Source of the DNA: Selenomonas sp.
GTDB lineage: Bacteria; Bacillota_C; Negativicutes; Selenomonadales; Selenomonadaceae
Assembly (NCBI RefSeq): GCF_024699275.1
Contig: NZ_JAILPX010000156.1
Coordinates: 1 to 17,578, forward strand
DNA: 17,578 bases
Reading direction: 5' to 3'
Of this stretch, positions 1 to 6,458 are shown piece by piece. The first letter of the stretch is position 1; every line of letters begins with the position of its first letter. The notes below the pieces were generated by a model. That model was given only the letters and a program-made list of their open reading frames with translations, made no database searches and had not been told where the DNA came from. Position numbers and translations under genes: made by a program.

Positions 1-282
1 ATGGATGATCTCTTGAAAGGTGTCATGAGCAAGGATCAGAGCTTAGAGGTCAAGATGGAATCCGAGGCCATTGCCCGGGATGATGATTCCCGTCAGGCTG
101 CCATCGAATTGGGCCGTTCCATCTGTGCAGCCATGATTACCGCTGATGAGGATATTACGACCAAACTCAGTCCGGAAGCGATGGCCATGTATCAAAAAGA
201 AGAGCAGGATATGAAAGCCCGGAGCCAGCATTTTGAACAGGTTCTGCAAGCCTATGTGGATAAGAACGAAGCGGGGAAATAA
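1..282 (+). CDS. Hypothetical protein, possibly 5'-truncated by the window edge
   Basis: An open frame of 93 residues begins with ATG at the first base of the window, so the true start may lie upstream and no ribosome site can be seen. The product is acidic, soluble and apparently all-helical (Glu/Ala/Met/Gln-rich), with no signal peptide, membrane segment or cysteine motif; there is a single Cys. I do not recognise the family. It ends 17 bases before the next small gene on the same strand, so the two are probably co-transcribed. Confidence is in its being a coding region, not in any function. Confidence 0.6.
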   Translation: MDDLLKGVMSKDQSLEVKMESEAIARDDDSRQAAIELGRSICAAMITADEDITTKLSPEAMAMYQKEEQDMKARSQHFEQVLQAYVDKNEAGK

Positions 283-299
283 GGGAGTTAGCTATATTA

Positions 300-524
300 A
301 TGTGCTACTTGGTGGTAAATAATTTTGGTGAGCATGGCAGTATTGCCGTTCAAATGCAGCATGGCCCGCGGCTTAGGACTCTAATACATTATCTTGAAGA
401 AGTCAAGAAGGGCAAAGAAAGTCAGATCGTTACTTTGAGCAATCTGGATGCTTATAAGGAGTATGCACCTTATGAGATATGCGCTAATGAGTCCGAATTT
501 GTGCAAAAGGTTATGGCTATGTAA
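300..524 (+). CDS. Small conserved-type protein of unknown function (DUF6718-like)
   Basis: This 74-residue protein has a GGGAG ribosome site at 283-287. It opens MCYLVV followed by a 'HGSIAVQMQHG' segment, which resembles a small family of unknown function in Clostridia and Negativicutes that I know as DUF6718; the family assignment is from memory. It has no signal peptide or membrane segment. Its stop lies 29 bases from the stop of the convergent LysR gene, and no terminator hairpin is visible in that gap. Function is unknown. Confidence 0.6.
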   Translation: MCYLVVNNFGEHGSIAVQMQHGPRLRTLIHYLEEVKKGKESQIVTLSNLDAYKEYAPYEICANESEFVQKVMAM

Positions 525-553
525 GATGTGATAGTTTAGTCATGGGTATGTCT

Positions 554-1486
554 TTATCGCTCCAGGTCGCAGGGCAGGGCGGTGTGGATGCAGGTTTTTG
601 CCAGGCAGATGAATTTATAGATGGCAGAATTCTTGTCGAAGCCGGATTGACAGCGGTAATAGATGCCCATGGGGGCATGGGGGCTTTCGGTCCAGGGCAG
701 GAAAACCAGTTCCTTATGGGGCAGAGTCAGATGTTCGGGAATAAGGGAAAAGCCCGCCCCTGCAAGTGCCAGATTATAGGCTTCGCTGGTGGTGGCGCAG
801 ATGATGTTATCCAGTTCTTCATTGACGGGGACAATGCGATGGCCCCGGGAAAAAACATGTTTGAGCAGATAGGGCGGAATATCGATGATTTGGCGATAAG
901 GCCAAATATCCGCAGAGGAGACGCTTTTACGGCGTCTCCTTTTGCTGTCTTTGACCAGGGGATGATTTTTGTTTACCACACAGACAAAGGCATCCTCATG
1001 GAGCTTTTGGAAAGCGATGTTTTCATCGGTGAATTTTGCATCCTTCATGCCAATGACCAGGTCCAGCTGGCTTACGGACAACTTGTGGAGATTGGCATCG
1101 GTCTGGTCCAAATTCAATTCTGGCACGATATTGGGGTTATTGGCCAGCAATTCCCCGAGGATTTTGCTGATCAGCCAGTTGGCATGGGAATCCGCATAGC
1201 CAATGCGCAGCACTGTCCGTTTATGTTTATGGAAGGTGGATATCCATTCCAGGGAATGGTAATAAAGGGTCAGCATCTGCTGGGCATCATCCAGAAATTG
1301 GAAGCCCACCGGTGTCAGGCTTACAGAGCGGGTGGTACGGGTAAATAGTTTGGTGTTGAGCTCGGTTTCCAGGCTTTGGATCTGCCGGGAAACGGCAGGC
1401 TGGGATAGGGAAAGCTGTTCGGCGGTCTTGGCATAGTTGAGGGTTTTAGCCAGGGTGGTAAAGCATTCCAGCTGTTGGGTATTCAT
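554..1486 (-). CDS. LysR-family transcriptional regulator
   Basis: This 310-residue protein has the usual LysR length and layout. Residues about 1-60 form a winged helix-turn-helix: the opening MNTQQLECF, then a recognition-helix region 'LSLSQPAVSRQIQSLE', then 'TPVG'. A periplasmic-binding-protein-like effector domain covers roughly residues 90-300. The start is supported by an AAGGAT ribosome site just upstream. It is divergent from the nine-gene block beginning at 1641, the classic arrangement in which a LysR protein controls its own gene and its neighbour. The 154-base gap holds inverted CACAA/TTGTG half-sites and an 8-bp inverted repeat over the opposing promoter. The inducer is unknown; from the neighbours it could be a redox-active or aromatic compound (inference). 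Confidence 0.9.
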   Translation of the reverse strand: MNTQQLECFTTLAKTLNYAKTAEQLSLSQPAVSRQIQSLETELNTKLFTRTTRSVSLTPVGFQFLDDAQQMLTLYYHSLEWISTFHKHKRTVLRIGYADSHANWLISKILGELLANNPNIVPELNLDQTDANLHKLSVSQLDLVIGMKDAKFTDENIAFQKLHEDAFVCVVNKNHPLVKDSKRRRRKSVSSADIWPYRQIIDIPPYLLKHVFSRGHRIVPVNEELDNIICATTSEAYNLALAGAGFSLIPEHLTLPHKELVFLPWTESPHAPMGIYYRCQSGFDKNSAIYKFICLAKTCIHTALPCDLER

Positions 1487-1514
1487 GACATCACATCCTT
1501 TTCTTGTTAAGCTA

Positions 1515-1543
1515 ATGATAACACAATTGATACGATTTGTGCA
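1515..1543 (-). promoter_or_regulatory. Predicted promoter of the LysR gene, with an internal dyad
   Basis: Read on the - strand, a TGCACA -35 (1538-1543) and a TATCAT -10 (1515-1520) are separated by 17 bases. Within and beside the spacer lies the inverted pair CACAA (1522-1526) and TTGTG (1537-1541), 10 bases apart. Such a dyad inside the regulator's own promoter is typical of LysR autoregulation. This is a prediction by eye. Confidence 0.4.
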
Positions 1544-1564
1544 TTAATAATGCGATAATAGCAT

Positions 1565-1601
1565 TTCACAAACCCTGTGCTTCCTGTTAATATGGGTTTG
1601 T
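1565..1601 (+). promoter_or_regulatory. Predicted promoter and operator of the ACGX operon
   Basis: A TTCACA -35 (1565-1570, 5 of 6 to consensus) and a TAATAT -10 (1588-1593, 4 of 6) are separated by 17 bases, placing the start near 1600 with a leader of about 40 bases. An inverted repeat, ACAAACCC (1568-1575) and GGGTTTGT (1594-1601), frames the promoter from the -35 to the start site. It could be a regulator-binding site, perhaps for the divergent LysR protein, or it could form a weak RNA hairpin. Both readings are inference. Confidence 0.45.
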
Positions 1602-1640
1602 AAGCAAGAACAGAGGTGCTTACAGAAAGGGAGATGTGTT

Positions 1641-1814
1641 ATGGCACTAAAGAATTTGGCTGCTTGGAATGGCAAGGGAAAAGGAACTCTCGTGAGCTCG
1701 GCCTGCGGTTCCAGCGACAAGGTAATGGCAACGGCTTGTGGTTCGGCTTGCGGTTCCGGTGATAAGGTTTTGCCGACGGCTTGCGGTTCTGCTTGCGGAG
1801 CTGAAGATAAGTAA
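1641..1814 (+). CDS. ACGX-repeat peptide, predicted RiPP precursor (57 aa)
   Basis: A short ORF with an AAAGGGA ribosome site about 9 bases before the ATG. The 57 residues divide into a leader of about 20 (MALKNLAAW, then a Gly/Lys-rich stretch and TLVSS) and a Cys-rich core. The core has five ACG motifs with cysteines at 22, 33, 37, 48 and 52, each preceded by Ala and followed by Gly then Ser or Ala. The motifs occur as one single and two pairs (ACGSACG), separated by similar spacers containing DKV and ending in T. There is no conventional signal peptide. The radical SAM/SPASM gene starts 27 bases downstream. This matches the bioinformatically defined 'ACGX system', in which a repeat peptide is the presumed substrate of the adjacent radical SAM enzyme. 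The mature product and its activity are unknown. Cys-to-alpha-carbon thioether formation or another Cys/Ala modification would be plausible (inference). Confidence 0.9.
   Translation: MALKNLAAWNGKGKGTLVSSACGSSDKVMATACGSACGSGDKVLPTACGSACGAEDK
1701..1811 (+). repeat. In-gene tandem repeat coding the ACG core units
   Basis: Three related units lie head to tail and in frame: 1701-1733 (residues 21-31), 1734-1778 (residues 32-46) and 1779-1811 (residues 47-57). The first has one ACG motif, the second and third have two each. Each has the order ACGS, Asp-Lys or Glu-Asp-Lys, and the first two continue with V, a hydrophobic residue and T. The pattern suggests core expansion by duplication. Confidence 0.8.
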
Positions 1815-1841
1815 TTTTTCAGCAGGGAGGCTGACGGTGAT

Positions 1842-2894
1842 ATGAAACCTTATTTTTCCTTTCAATGGCACATAACCGATGAATGTGACCAGCGTTGCAA
1901 GCATTGCTATATCTTTGCAGAAAATTTGCAGAAAAGTCCCGAACGCATGAACGGCATTCAGATGGAAGCGGTTTTGGAAAATTGTTTGGATTTCTGTGCG
2001 GCCTATGGCCGTCAGCCTTATTTTTATCTGACCGGTGGTGACCCCATTCTGCATCCGGAGTTCTGGACTTTGCTGGACAGGTTCAAGCAGGAGAGCATCC
2101 CCTTCACCATTATGGGGAATCCCTTCCATTTGACTCCTGATGTCTGTGCAAGGCTGAAGGAATGTGGCTGTATACGGTATCAGTTATCCATTGACGGCTT
2201 GGAGGAGACCCATGATTGGTTTCGGAAAGCCGGTTCATATAAAACAACGCTGGAAAAAATTCCCATGCTTAATGAAGCGGGCATCCGTTCCATTATCATG
2301 ACGACGGTTTCCGGCAAGAATATAGAGGAAGTACCTGGAATCATCGATGCGGTGGTGGAGGCCGGGGCGAAGGTGTATGCCTTTGCCAGATATTGTCCCA
2401 CCAGTGAGGAAAAGGATACGGCTATTACCCCTAAGCGGTATCGAAAATTATTGGAAGATTGCGATAAAATATTTTGTGACTATGAAGCAGCAGGTTGTGA
2501 GACTTTTTTCAACCGCAAAGACCATCTTTGGCGGCTGCTGGATTATGAAAGGGGGCGTTTTAGCATTCCTGCCGATGCAGAGCCGGGAATGATCTACGAG
2601 GGCTGTAATTGTGGGAATGGTCATTTGACCATCCTGCCCACCGGAGAAGTTTATGCCTGCCGACGGGTTCAGGACAGCAAAGTGGGAAATGTATTTAACG
2701 ATAGGCTGGCGGATCTGTGGATAGGACAGATGGAAGCATATCGGGAATACGATAGCTTCGAGAAATGCAGCCGCTGCAAGCTCTTGGCCTGGTGCCGGGG
2801 CTGTCCTGCTGTGGCCAGCAGCACCAGTGGTGGTGACTTTTATGCAGCAGATCCGCAATGCTGGGCTGAAATGGTGGAAGGGCTGCTGGACTAA
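1842..2894 (+). CDS. Radical SAM/SPASM peptide-modifying enzyme, ACGX system
   Basis: A 350-residue enzyme with the radical SAM cluster motif CX3CX2C at residues 15-22 near the N-terminus. The C-terminal SPASM region has cysteines at about 257, 273 (with the GX4C signature), 309, 312, 318, 321 and 340, enough for two auxiliary [4Fe-4S] clusters. The last quartet is spaced CX2CX5CX2C, one residue shorter than the common CX2CX5CX3C. SPASM enzymes modify ribosomal peptides, for example by thioether or carbon-carbon crosslinks. Its likely substrate is the ACG-repeat peptide 27 bases upstream, and it matches in type the 'radical SAM/SPASM domain protein, ACGX system' family as I recall it. Start: ATG at 1842 behind GGGAGG at 1825-1830. 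No RRE-type leader-binding domain is evident, because the radical SAM motif begins within 15 residues of the start. The exact chemistry is unknown. Confidence 0.9.
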   Translation: MKPYFSFQWHITDECDQRCKHCYIFAENLQKSPERMNGIQMEAVLENCLDFCAAYGRQPYFYLTGGDPILHPEFWTLLDRFKQESIPFTIMGNPFHLTPDVCARLKECGCIRYQLSIDGLEETHDWFRKAGSYKTTLEKIPMLNEAGIRSIIMTTVSGKNIEEVPGIIDAVVEAGAKVYAFARYCPTSEEKDTAITPKRYRKLLEDCDKIFCDYEAAGCETFFNRKDHLWRLLDYERGRFSIPADAEPGMIYEGCNCGNGHLTILPTGEVYACRRVQDSKVGNVFNDRLADLWIGQMEAYREYDSFEKCSRCKLLAWCRGCPAVASSTSGGDFYAADPQCWAEMVEGLLD

Positions 2895-2905
2895 GGAGCA
2901 GATTT

Positions 2906-3484
2906 ATGGATATTTTAGACCTGATAAAAAAACGCCGTTCTATTCGCAGATACACGGCTGAACCCATTACCCATGAGGAAATGGAAAAAATTCTGGAAGC
3001 TGGGGCCTATGCGCCTAATGCGGGAGGCGGTCAGCGCAGCATGCTGGTGGGGATTTGTGATGCCGGGCTTACCCGGCAGCTGGGCAGGTTGAATTTCCTG
3101 CCCTTTGACCGCAGTAAGTTGTTAGGGGCACATGTGTCCGCTGAACAACCCAGTGTTATTGATGACCCGACCATTACCGATGGCTTCTATGGTGCACCGG
3201 CAGTGGTGGCTGTCTTTGGCCAGGCCGATTTTCCCTTTAGTGTAGCCGATGCCTTTTGTGCAGCAGAAAACATGGTGCTGATGGCTGCAGAGATGGGATT
3301 GTCATCCTGCATCATTTCCCGGGCAGAGGAAACCTTTGTCACGCCTGAGGGGCAGCAGCTGCTTAAAACTTGGCAGGTTCCGGCTGATTACATCTGCCGG
3401 GTGTTTGTAATCCTGGGGCATATTGATGGCAGTTGTCCTCAGGCTAAACCCCGCAAACCGGGGAGAACATTGATTGTTGCGTAA
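2906..3484 (+). CDS. Nitroreductase-family flavoprotein
   Basis: A 192-residue protein with the family's N-terminal signature KKRRSIRRYT (about residues 8-17, FMN phosphate binding), then 'APNAGG', a central 'YGAPAVVAVFG' strand and the helix 'AAENMVLMAAEMGLSSCII'. Family members are FMN-dependent NAD(P)H oxidoreductases acting on nitro-, quinone- or enone-type compounds, and some dehydrogenate residues in peptide natural products. The ribosome site AAGGAG (2893-2898) overlaps the stop of the radical SAM gene, so the two are translationally close. It may act on the peptide or belong to a general redox module with its downstream neighbours. The substrate cannot be inferred. Confidence 0.85.
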   Translation: MDILDLIKKRRSIRRYTAEPITHEEMEKILEAGAYAPNAGGGQRSMLVGICDAGLTRQLGRLNFLPFDRSKLLGAHVSAEQPSVIDDPTITDGFYGAPAVVAVFGQADFPFSVADAFCAAENMVLMAAEMGLSSCIISRAEETFVTPEGQQLLKTWQVPADYICRVFVILGHIDGSCPQAKPRKPGRTLIVA

Positions 3485-3498
3485 ATTTGGAGGAGTAT

Positions 3499-3894
3499 AT
3501 GAGCTTATTGAAAGGTTTACACCATGCAGCACTTCGCTGCTGTGGTAAAGAAGAGATGGAGCGCGTGATTACATTTTATTGTGATGTGCTGGGTATGAAG
3601 CGTTTGCGCAGCTGGGGGGAGGGAACTTCTGCCGGCAGTATGCTGGATACGGGCAACGGTGTTATTGAGCTCTTTGCCGACGCAGAGCCTGGGCGCAAAC
3701 CGGGACAGGTTGACCATATTGCTCTGGCTACGGATAAGGTGGATGAATGCATGGCAGCTTGTGTCAAAGAAGGGCTGCAGGTGCTCATGGCGCCAACGGA
3801 TATCGTTGTGCCCAGCGAGATTCCCTATCCGCTGCGGATTGCCTTTGTAAAGGGCAAAGCCGGTGAAATCATTGAGTTTTTTGACGAAAAATAA
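3499..3894 (+). CDS. VOC (glyoxalase/dioxygenase-fold) family protein
   Basis: A 131-residue protein with the paired beta-alpha-beta-beta-beta modules of the vicinal oxygen chelate fold. Likely metal ligands, by position, are His9, Glu57 (in 'GVIELF'), His73 (in 'VDHIAL') and Glu126 (in 'GEIIEFF'), so it looks catalytically competent for a lyase, isomerase or dioxygenase-type reaction. The substrate is unknown. I chose ATG 3499 over a TTG at 3487 because GGAGG sits at 3489-3493, inside the longer frame's first codons. The gap to the preceding gene is 14 bases. Confidence 0.82.
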   Translation: MSLLKGLHHAALRCCGKEEMERVITFYCDVLGMKRLRSWGEGTSAGSMLDTGNGVIELFADAEPGRKPGQVDHIALATDKVDECMAACVKEGLQVLMAPTDIVVPSEIPYPLRIAFVKGKAGEIIEFFDEK

Positions 3895-3921
3895 AATATA
3901 GTTTAGAAAGAAGGTATAATC

Positions 3922-4266
3922 ATGCCCATGATTCAAGTAAAATTGACGGTCCCCCTGACGAAGGAACAGGATCTGAACCTTCATCGTGAGCTCACCCAGG
4001 CTGTAGTGGAGATTTTTCATAAACCCATTGACTATGTGATGGTTCATGTGGAACAGGAAGCAGATCTTTGGATGGCTGGAGAGAAACTGGCAAAAGGTGC
4101 TTATGTATCAGCTTCATTGATGGGAGAGCTCCAAAATGAGGATTGTGATGCCTTTACGGCGAAGGTATGCACTCTTTTTCAGCAGGAATTAGGTATTGCA
4201 GGTCCCCAGGTTTATACTACATTTCAGACCATTAATCAATGGGGCTGGGATGGTAAGATTTTGTAA
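3922..4266 (+). CDS. MIF-like tautomerase-superfamily protein
   Basis: A 114-residue protein matching the length and pattern of macrophage migration inhibitory factor homologues. It starts Met-Pro-Met, so Pro2 becomes the N-terminal catalytic base after Met removal. The 'HKPIDYVMVHVE' segment keeps the conserved Lys (residue 34) of the MIF active site, and the C-terminal part keeps the MIF-type 'QVYTTFQ' strand. Such enzymes catalyse keto-enol tautomerisation of phenylpyruvate-like substrates or related chemistry. The ribosome site is an AAGAAGG-type sequence upstream. In the operon it may process a small enolisable compound; a role in peptide maturation is not obvious. Confidence 0.82.
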   Translation: MPMIQVKLTVPLTKEQDLNLHRELTQAVVEIFHKPIDYVMVHVEQEADLWMAGEKLAKGAYVSASLMGELQNEDCDAFTAKVCTLFQQELGIAGPQVYTTFQTINQWGWDGKIL

Positions 4267-4299
4267 GTGTGTTTGTGAATTTTGGGAGTGTTTTATAGT

Positions 4300-5178
4300 A
4301 TGCATTTTTCGAGTGGTATCAATCGTCCCCCCTATGAAGCGGCAGATGGCTTTTTGCAGATTACTTCCGGGTGCAGCCACGGCAGCTGTGAGTTCTGTAC
4401 CTTTTATAAAGATAGTCCCTTTATGCTTTCCCCGATGGAAGAGATTGAAGCAGACATCAAGGAGCTGGCGCAATCCGGCTGGAATTTCGACCGTATCTAT
4501 CTTCAGGGGGCAGACCCCTTTATCCGCAAAACGGAAGATTTGCTGGCGATTACGGACCTGATTAATCGTTATCTGCCCCAGGTAAAATCCATTGGCGGTT
4601 ATGCCCGGGTGGACAATCTGAAGAATAAGACGGTGGAACAGCTGCAGGAACTGGCAAAAAGAGGCTGGGGCTATTTCTATTTTGGCGTGGAAAGCGGTGA
4701 CGATAAACTGCTGGATCGGATGAATAAGGGTTATCATGCCGATTTGGTGCTGGAACAGTGCAAAAAAATGGACGATGCCGGTATGCCTTGGATTGGTAAC
4801 TTCTTAGGTGGTTTGGGTGGTCATAATTGGGGCCTTTCTCATGCCCGGGAGACAGCTAAGGTTTATAATCAGTTAAAACCCGCCATGATCTATGCTTCGG
4901 AATTGACGCTTTTCCCGGATACGCCGTTATCTGCAGATGTGGATGCCGGCAAATATGAAGAAGCTACGGAAACGGAACGCATTGCGGAAATGCAGGAATT
5001 CATCCGCTGCCTGACCATTCCCACCATTTTCCGGGCTGAGCATGTGACAATGCCGATTCGGATCAATGGCCATGTACCGGAGGATAAAGACGCTATGATC
5101 CAGCAGCTGCAGCGACTGTTGGATGATAATGGGGAGGAAGTTCTCCAGCGTTATCGCAGCCGGGTGAATACCTTGTAA
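4300..5178 (+). CDS. Radical SAM protein with CX4CX2C cluster motif
   Basis: A 292-residue protein with the cluster-binding cysteines at 25, 30 and 33 in 'GCSHGSCEFC'. This is CX4CX2C rather than the usual CX3CX2C, a spacing found in a COG1032-like group of stand-alone radical SAM proteins. The SAM-binding barrel follows, with 'YLQGADPF', 'GGYARVD' and 'YFGVESGDDKLLDRMNKG' (about residues 69-150). No SPASM cysteines, B12-binding domain or methyltransferase extension is visible. The function of this group is unknown to me. ATG 4300 is preferred over TTG 4282 because GGGAG at 4284-4288 is correctly spaced for it. Its downstream neighbour encodes a flavodoxin-ferredoxin that could feed it electrons. 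Its presence in the same operon as the ACGX cassette is notable. Confidence 0.85.
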   Translation: MHFSSGINRPPYEAADGFLQITSGCSHGSCEFCTFYKDSPFMLSPMEEIEADIKELAQSGWNFDRIYLQGADPFIRKTEDLLAITDLINRYLPQVKSIGGYARVDNLKNKTVEQLQELAKRGWGYFYFGVESGDDKLLDRMNKGYHADLVLEQCKKMDDAGMPWIGNFLGGLGGHNWGLSHARETAKVYNQLKPAMIYASELTLFPDTPLSADVDAGKYEEATETERIAEMQEFIRCLTIPTIFRAEHVTMPIRINGHVPEDKDAMIQQLQRLLDDNGEEVLQRYRSRVNTL

Positions 5179-5191
5179 GTGAGGTTTTCTT

Positions 5192-5962
5192 ATGATTGTG
5201 TATTTTAGTGCCACGGGAACCAACAAATATGTGGCGCAGGAACTGGCTAAGGCCACAGGAGAGGAGATTGTACCTCTAAAAGAATTGGTGCGGCAGCAGA
5301 AATATCAACTGACTGTGCCGGCTGGCGAAAACTTTGGCGTCGTTATGCCTACTTATTGGGAAGGGCTGCCCTCGATTTTGCTGGACTATCTTTCTCAGGC
5401 AGAAATTGATCTTGAAGATCAGAAGGCTTATTGTTATTTCGTCGCAACCTATGGTTGTGATTATGGCAATATTCTCTCCACCGCTCAGAAGGAATTTGGC
5501 AAGCTGGGCATCCAATTTGACAGTCTGTATGCGGCCCGCTTCGTGGATAATTGGAGCCCCATGTTCTACTTGAAGGATGTGGACAGGAATCGCCGGGCTG
5601 AAGAAAATGGCGAAGCGGAAACCCGGCGGATTGTTCAGCAGGTATTGCGCAAGGAAAAAGGACATACGCTGCCCAATCAGATGTCTGCGCTAGGAGCTGC
5701 TGCCGCCAAGGCCAATTACAATCGTATCCGCAAGACCAAGCGATTCCGCTTGGATATCCATAAATGTATCGGCTGTGGCCTTTGTGCCAAGCAGTGTCCT
5801 TTGGATGCCATTGAGATACAGGAGGGCCGGCCGGTTTGGGTTAAGAAAAAATGTACCCTGTGTCTGGGGTGTTTCCATCGCTGTCCGGCAGGCGCCATCG
5901 ACTATGATGGGGGCCTGCGTAATGGTCAATATGTTTATACTAAGGTGGCATTAGATAATTAA
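5192..5962 (+). CDS. EFR1-type flavodoxin-ferredoxin fusion protein
   Basis: A 256-residue cytosolic electron carrier. The N-terminal flavodoxin-like domain begins with the FMN phosphate loop 'SATGTNKYVAQELA' (residues 6-19) and includes 'MPTYWEGLPSILLDYL'. The C-terminus carries two complete CX2CX2CX3CP motifs for [4Fe-4S] clusters (Cys192/195/198/202 and Cys221/224/227/231). This is the layout of the EFR1 family. The gene begins 13 bases after the second radical SAM gene. A role as electron donor to one or both radical SAM enzymes of the operon is reasonable, since reductive SAM cleavage needs a low-potential donor. It could equally serve the nitroreductase or a general redox pathway. Confidence 0.88.
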   Translation: MIVYFSATGTNKYVAQELAKATGEEIVPLKELVRQQKYQLTVPAGENFGVVMPTYWEGLPSILLDYLSQAEIDLEDQKAYCYFVATYGCDYGNILSTAQKEFGKLGIQFDSLYAARFVDNWSPMFYLKDVDRNRRAEENGEAETRRIVQQVLRKEKGHTLPNQMSALGAAAAKANYNRIRKTKRFRLDIHKCIGCGLCAKQCPLDAIEIQEGRPVWVKKKCTLCLGCFHRCPAGAIDYDGGLRNGQYVYTKVALDN

Positions 5963-5991
5963 GGGCGGTATAGTTTAGCAGGAGAATGGAT

Positions 5992-6435
5992 ATGGAATAT
6001 AAACATACAGGAGACCGGGTTTATATCCGATTGGATAAAGGTGATGAAGTCTTAGAGAGCATCCGTCAGATTTGTGCGGATGAGGACATAAAATTTGCGT
6101 CCTTTCAGGGCATTGGCGCCTGTGACAAGGTAGTGGTCGCAACTTATATACCGGCAAAGCAGGATTTTCTGCTGCACGAGCAAAAAGGTATGTTGGAGAT
6201 GGTTTCCCTGCAGGGAAATATCGTAACAGAAGATTATGGTTCGTTACAGGAACATGCTCATGGGATGTTTTCTTACTTACATCCGGCTACCGGTGAGCTT
6301 GCTTATTTAGGGGGACATCTGCATTCGGCTCGTATCAGCTATACGGCAGAAATCCTTTTGGATGTGGTACAGGATGGATTCTGCGGTCACAAAGTTGATC
6401 CCTTTACCGGGATCAAAGTCTGGAAATTTGCTTGA
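5992..6435 (+). CDS. PPC (DUF296) domain protein
   Basis: A 147-residue single-domain protein with the PPC/DUF296 core: 'SFQGIGACDKVVVATY', 'EMVSLQGNIV' and the family hallmark 'LGGHLHSARIS' (about residues 107-117). Stand-alone bacterial PPC proteins form trimers with a His-lined, probably metal-binding pocket; DNA binding is shown mainly for the plant AT-hook fusions and should not be assumed here. ATG 5992 is preferred to ATG 5986 because AGGAG at 5980-5984 is well spaced only for the former. Similar genes often sit beside LysR-controlled reductases and EFR1 proteins in anaerobes (recollection), so it probably belongs to the redox part of this operon. The function is unknown. Confidence 0.83.
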   Translation: MEYKHTGDRVYIRLDKGDEVLESIRQICADEDIKFASFQGIGACDKVVVATYIPAKQDFLLHEQKGMLEMVSLQGNIVTEDYGSLQEHAHGMFSYLHPATGELAYLGGHLHSARISYTAEILLDVVQDGFCGHKVDPFTGIKVWKFA

Positions 6436-6458
6436 TTAGACAATTAGGAGGAGATTCC

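Noticed and set aside
542..1348. A 268-codon + strand open frame
   Set aside because: It lies antisense inside the well-supported LysR gene, lacks a convincing ribosome site, and its translation shows no domain logic.
1701..1811. Tandem repeat considered as a CRISPR-like array or regulatory iterons
   Set aside because: The units are in frame, coding and of unequal length with conserved residues rather than conserved bases; there are no unique spacers.
1647..2129. A 160-codon - strand open frame across the precursor
   Set aside because: It covers the Cys-repeat peptide and the start of the radical SAM gene. The forward reading has ribosome sites and recognisable motifs; the reverse translation is a low-complexity shadow.
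3517..4047. A 176-codon - strand open frame
   Set aside because: Antisense to the VOC and tautomerase genes, both of which have proper starts and conserved catalytic residues.
5986..5991. ATG two codons upstream as start of the PPC protein
   Set aside because: It lies one base after the AGGAG ribosome site, too close to be used efficiently; ATG 5992 has normal spacing.
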